A program made the translations under genes and the position numbers. From NCBI GenBank assembly GCA_947253135.1, contig CAMXYS010000006.1, forward strand, positions 1 through 32,964: 32,964 bases of DNA, read 5' to 3'. The notes under the pieces were generated by a model. That model was not told where the DNA came from and did not search any database. It was given only the letters and a program-made list of their open reading frames with translations. Position 1 is the first letter of the stretch, and every line of letters starts with the position of its first letter. Of the stretch, positions 22,691-30,498 are shown piece after piece. The stretch comes from an uncultured Clostridia bacterium. GTDB lineage: Bacteria; Bacillota; Clostridia; Saccharofermentanales; Fastidiosipilaceae.

Positions 22691-23527
22691 TTATAAAACC
22701 TCTTTCGCTTGTTTTTTGGCTGCTTTCTTGGCCCGTTTAGCCTGGACAGCTGTTTCGGTCGCAGCAGCCTTTTCGACGATTTCTCCTATATAATTGATGC
22801 TTAAAAACATAAAAATGGCCCCTTGAATAATTCCGTCGCCCACGTCAAACCACAATCCCAAAACGGCCGGCAAGGCCAGAGGTACAACCAGGGCGACAAA
22901 CTCGAGCAGGATATAGGCACCAAAAACATTCCCAAACAGCCGGAAGGCCAAGGAGATTGGCTTGATGACATAATCTAACAGGCTAAACGGCAACATAGCC
23001 GGCATGGGGTTCAAAAGCGAGTAGCAAAATCCTTTTAGTCCGGTAAAATAAATACCCATTACAATGACAAAAAGAAGGGTAAAAAGGGCCAGGGTAACAG
23101 GGAAAACAGGGTTTCTGGAAGCAGGCTTTAAACCGATAACAGCCACCAAATTTGAGACGATAATATACAGTCCCAGACTTAAGGTCCAGGGCATGACCAC
23201 CCGGGCCTGCTCATCATTCAAGCCGTTGCTCTTGCAAAGGCCTAAAACGCTGTCTAACAAACTTTCAGCCGCCGCCTGTTTTTTACCCGGCTTGAGGTTA
23301 AGTTTACGGGCGAAAACGATGGCCGCAACCAGTAAAATCAGGACGGTAAAAAAGATACTGATCATGGTCGCCGTCACGGGAATCGCAAAGCCCCCAATGC
23401 GGACATAAAAAAGCGGCTCAAAATTGATTGCTTCCTTGATGCCTTCTGAAATATCGCGGCCACCGATCTTAATTTTATCGAGCAACTGACTGCCCAGAGC
23501 CGTAAAAAACTCCTGCACGCCTGACAT
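22691..23527 (-). CDS. atpB: F-type ATP synthase a subunit
   Basis: Subunit a forms the ion half-channels beside the c ring. It has five to six hydrophobic segments; the essential Arg lies in ISLAFRLFGNVFGAYILLE, and the preceding helix includes NPMPAMLPFSLLDYVIKP. From the start at 23527, supported by AAGGAGG 8 bases upstream, it has 278 residues; a longer frame to 23587 lacks such a site. An unusual Lys/Ala-rich C-terminal tail (KRAKKAAKKQAKEVL) follows the last helix. It is the first gene of the operon; no atpI or atpZ precedes it. Confidence 0.93.
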   Translation of the reverse strand: MSGVQEFFTALGSQLLDKIKIGGRDISEGIKEAINFEPLFYVRIGGFAIPVTATMISIFFTVLILLVAAIVFARKLNLKPGKKQAAAESLLDSVLGLCKSNGLNDEQARVVMPWTLSLGLYIIVSNLVAVIGLKPASRNPVFPVTLALFTLLFVIVMGIYFTGLKGFCYSLLNPMPAMLPFSLLDYVIKPISLAFRLFGNVFGAYILLEFVALVVPLALPAVLGLWFDVGDGIIQGAIFMFLSINYIGEIVEKAAATETAVQAKRAKKAAKKQAKEVL

Positions 23528-23626
23528 CAATTGAACCTCCTTCCGGCGGCCGTCTGTCTTGGTCTCAGTGCTGCAAAACCTCGTCAAGTGGTCTTGCCAA
23601 GTTGACAGGCCTCGACCGTATATCCT

Positions 23627-23655
23627 GTTTTAGCCCTCCGGCTTTTAAATGTCAA
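23627..23655 (-). promoter_or_regulatory. Promoter of the ATP synthase operon
   Basis: On the minus strand a perfect TTGACA (23655-23650) is followed after 17 bases by TAAAAC (23632-23627). It lies about 100 bases upstream of atpB. The -10 is only moderately good. Confidence 0.5.
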
Positions 23656-23684
23656 GGGAAAAGCACCCTTCTTGCTTTTAAATA

Positions 23685-23740
23685 GAATTGCACCTCCCGA
23701 ATTTGTATTTTTTCTTAGTCCAAATTCAAGGGTGCAGTTC
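23685..23740. repeat. Imperfect inverted repeat between adenine deaminase gene and atp operon
   Basis: GAATTGCACC (23685-23694) and GAATTTG (23699-23705) pair with CAAATTC (23721-23727) and GGTGCAGTTC (23731-23740), giving about 17 paired positions with one mismatch and a small internal loop. It lies about 30 bases past the stop of the deaminase gene and upstream of the atp promoter. It lacks a clear T run on the minus strand, so it is either an atypical terminator or a regulatory site. Confidence 0.5.
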
Positions 23741-23768
23741 ATTTACGGTCTCTGCTTTCCCTGTGCGC

Positions 23769-25550
23769 TCACTCGGGAAAAATAGGGATCAACTCCTGCC
23801 TATTTACATCAACTAGACCATAGTCGGAATACTTGACCTCCGGAATAACAATTAGGCAAAGTGTGGCAATCCGCAAAATCGGATTGACACCGGGCACCCC
23901 CAAGTCTCGCAGGGCAGCCTTCATTTTTTTCGCCACTGAGGCGGTCTCTGCGGCCGGCTTCAAAGACATTAAGCCGCCGAGCGGCAAAGGCAAAAGCGCC
24001 CGGACCTGGCCTTGGTCAGCCGCTGCCAGACCGCCGCCACAAGCCGCCAATGCCCGCACTGCAGCCAAGGCCGACTCCGGCTCTTTAAAGACCACACACA
24101 AGTTATGGCAGTCGTGGGAAATAGTGGATGCCTTGGCCCCTCTTTGCAGACCGAAGTTGCGAACCAGGCCAAGACTGACCCGGTCTTTGCCATAGCGGTT
24201 CAAAACGGCTACATAGGCCAAATCCGGCTCACCACTGATATCTACGACACCATCTCTTAACGGCAAAGAGGTGCGCTCTAGGACCGCCCAGGGGGAAATC
24301 TGGTCATGATAAGCCATCAAGTTAACGGCCACTGACGCCCGGTCAGCTAAGTGCTGCGGCGCCCGCAAGGTAAAAGTATCCAGGTCACAGGCCAACAGTT
24401 GCACACTGTTCTTCTGCTCAATTGAATAAGTCCGGTCGGGAATGACACAGGTGAGTTTGCCTTGTCGCGCCACTTCTTGGCCCTTGGTGAACACCTGGTA
24501 GACGGCAAAGCTGTTCAAATCGTCCAGCAAAAGAAAATCAGCAACGTAACCGGGGGCAACTGCACCTATATTTTCCAGTCGAGCCGCCTCGGCTGTCCTT
24601 AAACTGGCAGACCGAATCGCTTCAACCGGCTCCATACCCAGCTCCAGGGCGTGCCGCAAAACATCGTCCAGTTGCCCTCTTTCCAGGATATCGTCCGCCT
24701 CCCTGTCGTCGGTACAAAAAGTCAAACGCTCACGGCAGGGCAAGTCTTTGACATCCTCCCAAATGGTGCTGACATTGCGAGCCATCGAGGAGTCTCTAGC
24801 ATCTACATACATACCGGCCCGAAGCTTGGTCAAAGCTTCTCCCGGAAAGCGCGATTCATGGCAGGTCCACGGTCCCCCCAAGGTATAAGCTGCAATCAGC
24901 CGCGGGTCTGAAACCGGAATATGACCCTGTAAATAGAGGCCGGCTTCTCTGGCCGCCGCCAAAATTTTCGTCATCCGCTCGCTGTGGTTGACCACTCCGA
25001 CAAAGTCCATCACTTCACCGAGGCCGACTACATGTTCTAACTTGGCCAAACGCCCCACCTGTTCAGCTTCGATCACCCCTCCGGCAGATTCCAGACCCGG
25101 CACGGACGGCACACAGGAAGGGATATTGGCCAGCTGGCGTTGCGGCAAATCCCGGGCAGCCTCATTAAAGTAACGAACCGCTGCTTCGCCAAAGACATTA
25201 GTCAATTCATGTGGGTCATGGATCACGCAGGTCACCCCCAAGGGCAACGTGGCCTTAGCAAAATTCCTCGGTGTCAGCATAGAGCTTTCAATGTGCACAT
25301 GGCTGTCAATTAGGCCCGGCACGATATAGCGCCCCTCTGCATCCAGACTTTCTTTTGGCTGATGGCCGGGCGGATTGACTCCGTCCTTATCTACAAAAAC
25401 AATAAAGCCCTCATGGACATAGACATCCGCCGGATATATTTCTCCGGTAAATAAGTTGACATATTTTGTGTGAAGGATAGCCAAGTCACAGGGCTTTTTA
25501 TCCATAGCAGCATCTAATAAGCTGTTTAAATTCTCGGGTTCAAATCGCAT
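23769..25550 (-). CDS. ade: Adenine deaminase
   Basis: The enzyme hydrolyses adenine to hypoxanthine and ammonia in purine salvage. It is an amidohydrolase with the metal-binding GLIDSHVHIESSMLTP (around residues 76-91) and CVIHDPHELTNVFG, then LGEVMDFVGVVN, GHIPVS and FCTDDREADDIL. The C-terminal adenine-deaminase domain follows (NRYGKDRVSLGLVRNFGL, STISHDCHNLCVV). Length of 593 residues is usual. GAGGAG lies 6 bases before ATG. It is a single-gene unit; the tRNA-Ser gene lies upstream on the same strand. Confidence 0.95.
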   Translation of the reverse strand: MRFEPENLNSLLDAAMDKKPCDLAILHTKYVNLFTGEIYPADVYVHEGFIVFVDKDGVNPPGHQPKESLDAEGRYIVPGLIDSHVHIESSMLTPRNFAKATLPLGVTCVIHDPHELTNVFGEAAVRYFNEAARDLPQRQLANIPSCVPSVPGLESAGGVIEAEQVGRLAKLEHVVGLGEVMDFVGVVNHSERMTKILAAAREAGLYLQGHIPVSDPRLIAAYTLGGPWTCHESRFPGEALTKLRAGMYVDARDSSMARNVSTIWEDVKDLPCRERLTFCTDDREADDILERGQLDDVLRHALELGMEPVEAIRSASLRTAEAARLENIGAVAPGYVADFLLLDDLNSFAVYQVFTKGQEVARQGKLTCVIPDRTYSIEQKNSVQLLACDLDTFTLRAPQHLADRASVAVNLMAYHDQISPWAVLERTSLPLRDGVVDISGEPDLAYVAVLNRYGKDRVSLGLVRNFGLQRGAKASTISHDCHNLCVVFKEPESALAAVRALAACGGGLAAADQGQVRALLPLPLGGLMSLKPAAETASVAKKMKAALRDLGVPGVNPILRIATLCLIVIPEVKYSDYGLVDVNRQELIPIFPE

Positions 25551-25632
25551 CTGTCACTCCTCTGTTGGGTTCTGCTATCTAAATGACCTTTTCTCCCTGA
25601 AGTGTACCACGGCAGATTAACCTTTTGGACAT

Positions 25633-25662
25633 AAAAAACCCCGAGATGCAGAACATCTCGGG
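25633..25662 (-). terminator. Terminator downstream of tRNA-Ser
   Basis: CCCGAGATG (25640-25648) and CATCTCGGG (25654-25662) form a perfect 9-bp stem with a 5-base loop; on the minus strand it ends in six T. It lies 8 bases after the tRNA 3' end. Confidence 0.9.
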
Positions 25663-25670
25663 ATACCTAA

Positions 25671-25756
25671 CGGAGAAGGAGGGATTCGAACCCTCGCACG
25701 CTTGCACGCCTAACGATTTAGCAAACCGTCCCCTTCGGCCTCTTGGGTACTTCTCC
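25671..25756 (-). tRNA. tRNA-Ser (anticodon GCU)
   Basis: On the minus strand the acceptor arms GGAGAAG and CTTCTCC pair and are followed by discriminator G. The anticodon loop reads TTGCTAA (anticodon GCT), the long variable arm is typical of tRNA-Ser, and the T arm is GAGGG-TTCGAAT-CCCTC. CCA is not encoded. It decodes AGC and AGU. Confidence 0.97.
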
Positions 25757-25777
25757 AAAGCCTAATCAGCATTAAGC

Positions 25778-25806
25778 ATTATAGAGAACTTGACCGGCTT
25801 TTGCAA
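25778..25806 (-). promoter_or_regulatory. Promoter of tRNA-Ser
   Basis: TTGCAA (25806-25801), exactly 17 bases, then a perfect TATAAT (25783-25778) on the minus strand. It ends 21 bases before the mature tRNA 5' end. Confidence 0.75.
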
Positions 25807-25908
25807 GCCGCTTTAACCCATGAGAATTATGGGGTAAAAAGGGAAAGTCTGTTAAACTGTAAGGCGTAGTTAGTCATCGCTTATTAAATCTGAAAGAAAG
25901 TCTTGACA

Positions 25909-26682
25909 ATGGATCACAGCCTACTATTAAAACAGCTCTCTGACCTGGCCGACCAAAAGATCAACACCCTTAAACGCAGGCCACTCGCCTATCTGCTGGT
26001 TGCTATGTGGGCCGGCATGTGGGTTGGGTTGGCCATCTTGCTCATCCTCTCCCTGGCCGCCCAAATCGAGCCGGTTGCCCCGGCCTTCGTCAAACTCATA
26101 CAGGGCCTCAGTTTTGGTGTGGCCCTGATCCTCGTCTTGTTGACCGGGGCAGAACTCTTTACCAGCAACAATATGGTGATGACCATCGGCTTGCTAAACC
26201 GCCGAATCCGCCCGACCGCAGCCCTCCGCCTCTGGGGCTGTTGTTGGTTGGGCAACCTGTTGGGTACAATTTTGCTGGCCTTGCTTTTTACCGCGGCCGG
26301 CCTAAACAGCGGTCCCGTCGCCACGACTTTCTGTGAAACAGCCCTGGCTAAAGCGGCAGGTACACCCTTAAATATTTTCTTCCGGGGTTTTTTGTGTAAT
26401 ATCGCCGTTTGCCTAGCCGTCCTGATTGCCTATACCCTCCCCCACAACATGGTTAAAGTAACAGTTTGCTGCATGTGTTTATTCATTCTGGTCACTGTCG
26501 GCTTCGAGCACAGCATCGCCAACATGACCGTGTATGCGGTCAGCCTGATGGGACCGGAACGGTCTTTAGGACTGATTTCACCCGCCCTTAAAAATCTCGT
26601 CTGGGCCACCTTGGGTAATTTGGCCGGCGGCAGCTTGGCCATGGCCCTCCCCCTCTATCTGCAAGGCAAAAGGGCGGAGTAA
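25909..26682 (+). CDS. Formate/nitrite transporter (FNT) family channel
   Basis: FNT proteins are pentameric aquaporin-like channels for formate, nitrite or hydrosulfide. The 257-residue protein has six membrane segments. Family signatures are GAELFTSNNM near residue 82, NIAVCLAVLIAYTLP in the middle and the helix-break segment GFEHSIANMTVYAV with the central conserved His. ATG at 25909 is chosen; an in-frame TTG two codons upstream exists and the Shine-Dalgarno is weak. The NirC, FocA and HSC subtypes cannot be separated by eye, and no formate or nitrite enzyme is nearby. The 3' end overlaps the convergent lipoprotein gene by 28 bases. Confidence 0.88.
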   Translation: MDHSLLLKQLSDLADQKINTLKRRPLAYLLVAMWAGMWVGLAILLILSLAAQIEPVAPAFVKLIQGLSFGVALILVLLTGAELFTSNNMVMTIGLLNRRIRPTAALRLWGCCWLGNLLGTILLALLFTAAGLNSGPVATTFCETALAKAAGTPLNIFFRGFLCNIAVCLAVLIAYTLPHNMVKVTVCCMCLFILVTVGFEHSIANMTVYAVSLMGPERSLGLISPALKNLVWATLGNLAGGSLAMALPLYLQGKRAE

Positions 26683-27275
26683 AGGACGATGCAAAAAAGA
26701 GACAGCGCGATGGCCGGTCCCGTTTTCAGATCATGATCCGCATAGGAATACCCGATCACCATTCGATAGGTCCGGCCTTCATTTAAATAGTCCTCATAAC
26801 GGCCTAAATTAAAGTCAACAGTCTTGCTCTGTCCCGGCTCCAGGGCCGGCACACCAATGTCCAAGAGCATGGACGGTTCTTCATCGAGCTCTAATTCTAC
26901 CCATTGACCGTCCTCTTGAAGAAGCAGGTAATAAGCCTCCGGATCGTCGCGAATTATAAGGGGGCGGTCCGACCGGTTCCTGAACCGTATCCGAACCGAC
27001 CGGCCGCTAACGACCTCCTCTACACTTGCCTCAACCGCCCCGTCACTCGGTTTTTCAATAGCCGGCATATGGTCTTCAAAAGAAGTAGCGGTAGAATCGG
27101 TCTGCTGCATAGAAGAAGGACCTCCTGCAATGTCTGTTGTTTTTTCGGCACTTGTTCCGGTCGACTGCCTTGGCTCTGTTTTCCTGTCCGGTGATGTTTC
27201 TTTTTGACAGGACGTCAAAAGGAGGGTGGCAACTAATAGTAAAGTGATTTGTCCAAATTTAAAGCTGCTTTTCAT
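26655..27275 (-). CDS. Lipoprotein with an Ig-like domain
   Basis: The start at 27275 has AAGGGGG about 7 bases upstream. Residues 1-22 form a lipoprotein signal peptide ending in the lipobox LLTSC, so the Cys is lipidated and the protein is anchored outside the membrane. A Ser/Thr-rich linker (to about 85) leads to a beta-sandwich of the bacterial Ig-like type: ASVEEVVSGRSVRIRFRNRS, QEDGQWVELE, ALEPGQSKTVDFNL and YRMVIGYSY are the expected strands. The last 17 residues (ALSLFCIVLYSALLPCR) are oddly hydrophobic and overlap the end of the convergent FNT gene, so the original C-terminus may have been lost. 206 residues. It follows a small membrane-anchored protein gene by 37 bases. Confidence 0.75.
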   Translation of the reverse strand: MKSSFKFGQITLLLVATLLLTSCQKETSPDRKTEPRQSTGTSAEKTTDIAGGPSSMQQTDSTATSFEDHMPAIEKPSDGAVEASVEEVVSGRSVRIRFRNRSDRPLIIRDDPEAYYLLLQEDGQWVELELDEEPSMLLDIGVPALEPGQSKTVDFNLGRYEDYLNEGRTYRMVIGYSYADHDLKTGPAIALSLFCIVLYSALLPCR

Positions 27276-27312
27276 TAGTCTTACCCCCTTGTCTTTAGGT
27301 TGCAATGTGGAG

Positions 27313-27627
27313 CTATCCTTCAGGCTCATCTTGTGGAAACTGTGCAAACAAAGCCTCCTGTGGAAGATCACAAGCTGCCTGTACGGCCAGTCGCCTCGCT
27401 GTCTCCGGCGAAATAGAGATTTCGTCACCAACTGCCTCATTCATTTTAGCAAGTACTTCTTGTTCACGTTTCAACTCCACCGACTGCTGTAGTCCAGAGG
27501 CATCTACGTCGGTTTCAGTCGACTCTGCTCCAAGATTACTGTCTTGTAGCCAAAGTAAGAAAGGCACTACAAGAAGGGAAATGACCACCGCTTGCCAAAA
27601 ACATCTCTTTCTTTGCTGCTTTTTCAT
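27313..27627 (-). CDS. Small membrane-anchored protein of unknown function
   Basis: The 104-residue protein starts at 27627, where AAAGGAGGG lies 8 bases upstream. It has a basic N-terminus (MKKQQRKR), one hydrophobic helix at about 10-27 (AVVISLLVVPFLLWL), and an acidic, soluble remainder with no recognised domain, ending QFPQDEPEG. It probably stays as an N-anchored or secreted protein. It is the first gene of a two-gene unit with the lipoprotein that follows, which suggests a joint envelope role. I do not recognise a family. Confidence 0.7.
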   Translation of the reverse strand: MKKQQRKRCFWQAVVISLLVVPFLLWLQDSNLGAESTETDVDASGLQQSVELKREQEVLAKMNEAVGDEISISPETARRLAVQAACDLPQEALFAQFPQDEPEG

Positions 27628-27824
27628 CGTGCAAACCCTCCTTTCGAAAACACCTGCGGTCTGCCAACAGATAAAACTAAGCGTGACTAGGGGATAGATA
27701 AGAGAAGTGGTACCCTTCATCAATATCAGAATATCAAATAAATTCTATATTCGTGTGCTGAGCCAATTCTAAAAACTGCCTCAAAGGCCTTCGTTAGCTT
27801 GTATCCGCCCGGACTAGCTACTGA

Positions 27825-28766
27825 CTAAACAAAAGCCAAAGCCGCCAACATCGCCATCAGCGGAATCGTTATTAAGGAAAATAGAGTCGAAATCATAAAA
27901 AGGTCTGCCGCATAATATTCATCTTCATCATAGCGGCCGGCAAACATAGTGACACTGGACCCGGTCGGACAGGCCGCCGCCACAAAAACCGTCATGGCCA
28001 CCTTATAATCCACCCCGGCGAGATGGACAAACAACCACATCAAGCCGATGGTCAGGGCCGGAATCAGGAACAATTTAACCGCATTAAAAATGTGCGTACG
28101 CTTTTGCCGGACTACTCTCAATAAGTCCCCTTGTGCCAAATTGACACCGGCCACCAACATGGCCAGAGGGGTGTTCATCCCCCCGATCAGATCAAGTGGC
28201 TCAGCCAACCAGGCGGGCAAACGAAACGGCGAGATGAACATCGAAAAACCGACCACAACAGCAATCAGAGCGGGGGCCTTCAAACTGCCCAGAAATTGTT
28301 TTAATGAGGGCTTGATGCCACTCATGACAACCACACCATGCGTCCAAACTAAGATATTGAATACGCCAATAAAGGCTGACATCAAGAGGATGCCTTCTGC
28401 TCCAATCACCCCTTGTATTAAGGGGATGCCAATGAAGCTGCAATTTGTATAAACCAGGGCAAAGCGCTCCACTCTGGCATGGGCTGAACGCCTGTCCGGG
28501 TAGGTCACGTGAGCGATTAGAATGGTCAGAGCAAAAACCGCGGCCGAGGCTACCAGGGCCCAGATAAAATTTTTGAGCAGGGCTCGCTCAAAGACTGCAT
28601 TGTAGGACATCAAAATCAAGATCGGGTTGACTACCAGCATAACCAACTCCGCCAACTGCTTGTTGGTCCGGTCGCTGATAATTTGCAGGCGCTGACACAG
28701 TACACCCACAGCTAAAATCAAAATCATACCCAAGATTTTCAGGGCTACAATGCCCGCTAATTCCAT
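27825..28766 (-). CDS. Auxin efflux carrier (AEC) family transporter
   Basis: The AEC family comprises secondary transporters with two inverted five-helix repeats; bacterial members move malate, malonate and similar acids. The 313 residues are almost entirely hydrophobic segments; MLVVNPILILMSYNAV, LVYTNCSFIGIPLIQG (with the helix-break N and G/P) and AACPTGSSVTMFAGRY near the C-terminus are family hallmarks. GGGAG lies 7 bases before ATG. The substrate cannot be assigned and no catabolic partner is adjacent. Confidence 0.88.
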   Translation of the reverse strand: MELAGIVALKILGMILILAVGVLCQRLQIISDRTNKQLAELVMLVVNPILILMSYNAVFERALLKNFIWALVASAAVFALTILIAHVTYPDRRSAHARVERFALVYTNCSFIGIPLIQGVIGAEGILLMSAFIGVFNILVWTHGVVVMSGIKPSLKQFLGSLKAPALIAVVVGFSMFISPFRLPAWLAEPLDLIGGMNTPLAMLVAGVNLAQGDLLRVVRQKRTHIFNAVKLFLIPALTIGLMWLFVHLAGVDYKVAMTVFVAAACPTGSSVTMFAGRYDEDEYYAADLFMISTLFSLITIPLMAMLAALAFV

Positions 28767-28804
28767 ATCCTACTCCCGGCACTGCACTTGACCGCTGGAA
28801 GTGC

Positions 28805-29491
28805 CTACTGCTGCCTTTTCTTGGTTTTGGCCGACACTACCACAGCTTTTCTCCGATCAGATGAATGACCGGCAAGGGGGACAGCCCTTCGCCCACTCCT
28901 TTTGTGCGTCCGTTTGCCCCTCTTTTGCGCCCGTTTAGCCTTTTTTTCCTGCCTTAACAAGGCGCGCAAGTGGGCGAACAGCGCCTCCTCCCCATCTTCA
29001 CTCAATAACTTTAACAAATCATGTAACAAGGCATCTGTCCGGGGATGAATGATCGTTACACCGCGCCCCGCCAAATAATAGCGGTAGGCTGACCGGTCAG
29101 TATAGGCAGGCCCCTGATAAGTTTTTGAAGCTGCCATCCGATCACAAACCATCTCAGCTACATAGCGCAGCGGCATTTCTATACCGGCATACTGACCGGT
29201 CGTCGGATCATAGTCGGTCCAATACTCCAAATGGTGGCGGTTTCTACCTTTGTGGTGCAACCAGGCCTCGGAATACCCCTTCGCCCGCCGCTCTTCCGCA
29301 TTGGGGCTGTGCGTACCTGTGTAAAAAGCAATGCCGGTTTTAAATTCGATCGGGGCATACTTGGACAAATCATGCCTCAGCCCTTGCCAAAACAAGCCCG
29401 CCCGCCGGCAATAGCCGATCACGGTGTGTCGGTGCTTTGTTATCGTTATAAAATGCCGGACCGCATTGCGCAGATAAAATCCGATGCCCAC
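28805..29491 (-). CDS. DUF5662-family protein with basic C-terminal tail
   Basis: The N-terminal 165 residues match the DUF5662 pattern: TITKHRHTVIGYCRRAGL, then GLRHDLSKYAPIEF, HHKGRNRHHLEYWTDY and VAEMVCDRMAASKTY. The conserved His/Asp set resembles an HD-type metal site, but the function is not known. Residues 180-228 are very rich in Lys and Arg (KKAKRAQKRGKRTHKRSGRR), suggesting nucleic-acid or membrane binding. The start is GTG at 29491 with AGGAGG 4 bases upstream. The DUF number is from memory. Confidence 0.75.
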   Translation of the reverse strand: MGIGFYLRNAVRHFITITKHRHTVIGYCRRAGLFWQGLRHDLSKYAPIEFKTGIAFYTGTHSPNAEERRAKGYSEAWLHHKGRNRHHLEYWTDYDPTTGQYAGIEMPLRYVAEMVCDRMAASKTYQGPAYTDRSAYRYYLAGRGVTIIHPRTDALLHDLLKLLSEDGEEALFAHLRALLRQEKKAKRAQKRGKRTHKRSGRRAVPLAGHSSDRRKAVVVSAKTKKRQQ

Positions 29492-29564
29492 GTCTCCTCC
29501 TATGTATGAATGTTACCGATGAATAGAATACCGATCTTGACAGACAATAAGCAAGCGTCTTATT

Positions 29565-29573
29565 TGTTATAAT
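29565..29573 (+). promoter_or_regulatory. Extended -10 promoter element of rpiA
   Basis: TGTTATAAT contains a TG-N-TATAAT extended -10. A TTGACA at 29537-29542 is 25 bases upstream, too far for a normal -35, so the extended -10 probably carries the promoter. Leader length would be about 140 bases. Confidence 0.5.
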
Positions 29574-29717
29574 TGCGGTATTGTTGAACAGGCACCGGTC
29601 CGACAGATGTCCTTTAACCGGTCTTTCGGCGTCGCTTTCAAGGCTGCCCGAGATCGTTCAGCCGACCCGCCGGGACATACAGGGCCGAATAGACAGAGCA
29701 TCCTAAAGGAGGAAACC

Positions 29718-30422
29718 ATGTCACTTACAGGAGTTGAATTGCAAAAAAAGAACGCCGGCTACAAGGCTTGTGAATATGTAAAAGACGGCATGACACTCGG
29801 TCTGGGCACCGGCTCGACTGCCTACTATGCCATTATCCGCTGTGGCGAATTAATTAAAGAAGGATTCGACCTCAAGGCGGTCGCCACCTCACAGCAAACG
29901 GCTGAAATTGCCAAAGAAAACAATGTCCCGATCTTAGACATTGACCAGGTCGACCACATCGACTTGGCTATTGACGGCGTCGACGAAATCGACCGTGACT
30001 TTAACGCTATCAAGGGTGGCGGCGGTGCTCTTTTCAGAGAAAAAATTGTCGCTAACCTGGCCCGGGAGGTCATCTGGATTATGGACGAAAATAAGCCCGT
30101 CCAAGCAATCGGCTCCTTCCCGCTGCCGGTGGAAATTTTAATTTACGGACACAAGCACACCTTGGCCGCCTTAGCAGCCGCCGGCCTGAAGCCGGTCCTC
30201 CGCAGTAAAGACGGCAAGACCTTCGTCTCCGACAACGGCAACTACATCGCCGACCTGCAGTTGACAGCACCTCTGGATATTCAAAAGGTAAAAGACCAAC
30301 TGGCCGACACGGTCGGTGTGGTCGAAACCGGCCTCTTCTTAAATATGTGTGACCGTATGATTATGGGCACCGATGACGGGGCCAAGGTCGTCGAAAACCC
30401 CGGTAAAAAGAACCGAGCCTAA
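29718..30422 (+). CDS. rpiA: Ribose-5-phosphate isomerase A
   Basis: RpiA interconverts ribose 5-phosphate and ribulose 5-phosphate in the non-oxidative pentose phosphate pathway. The family motifs are MTLGLGTGSTA near residue 26, DLAIDGVDEID near 82, the active-site KGGGGALFREK near 96-106, and MCDRMIMGTDDG near the C-terminus. 234 residues is normal. AAAGGAGG lies 5 bases before ATG at 29718; the frame is open 37 codons further upstream without a ribosome site. A terminator hairpin follows at once. Confidence 0.97.
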   Translation: MSLTGVELQKKNAGYKACEYVKDGMTLGLGTGSTAYYAIIRCGELIKEGFDLKAVATSQQTAEIAKENNVPILDIDQVDHIDLAIDGVDEIDRDFNAIKGGGGALFREKIVANLAREVIWIMDENKPVQAIGSFPLPVEILIYGHKHTLAALAAAGLKPVLRSKDGKTFVSDNGNYIADLQLTAPLDIQKVKDQLADTVGVVETGLFLNMCDRMIMGTDDGAKVVENPGKKNRA

Positions 30423-30437
30423 CGAGATAGAATAATA

Positions 30438-30480
30438 AGTGAAAAAGCGGGACGGCCAAGCCGGTCGCTTTTTCTATTTT
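30438..30480 (+). terminator. Terminator of rpiA
   Basis: GAAAAAGCG and CGCTTTTTC (outer 9 bp) enclose a GC-rich inner stem (GACGGCC/GCCGGTC); the tail is TATTTT. It lies 16 bases after rpiA and overlaps a possible upstream GTG start of the MFS gene, which argues against that start. Confidence 0.75.
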
Positions 30481-30498
30481 AAAAAGAGAGATATTGAT

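Noticed and set aside
27276..27440. N-terminal extension of the lipoprotein to 27440
   Set aside because: It would place the signal peptide and lipobox 55 residues inside the protein and overlaps the upstream gene; the ATG at 27275 has a good Shine-Dalgarno.
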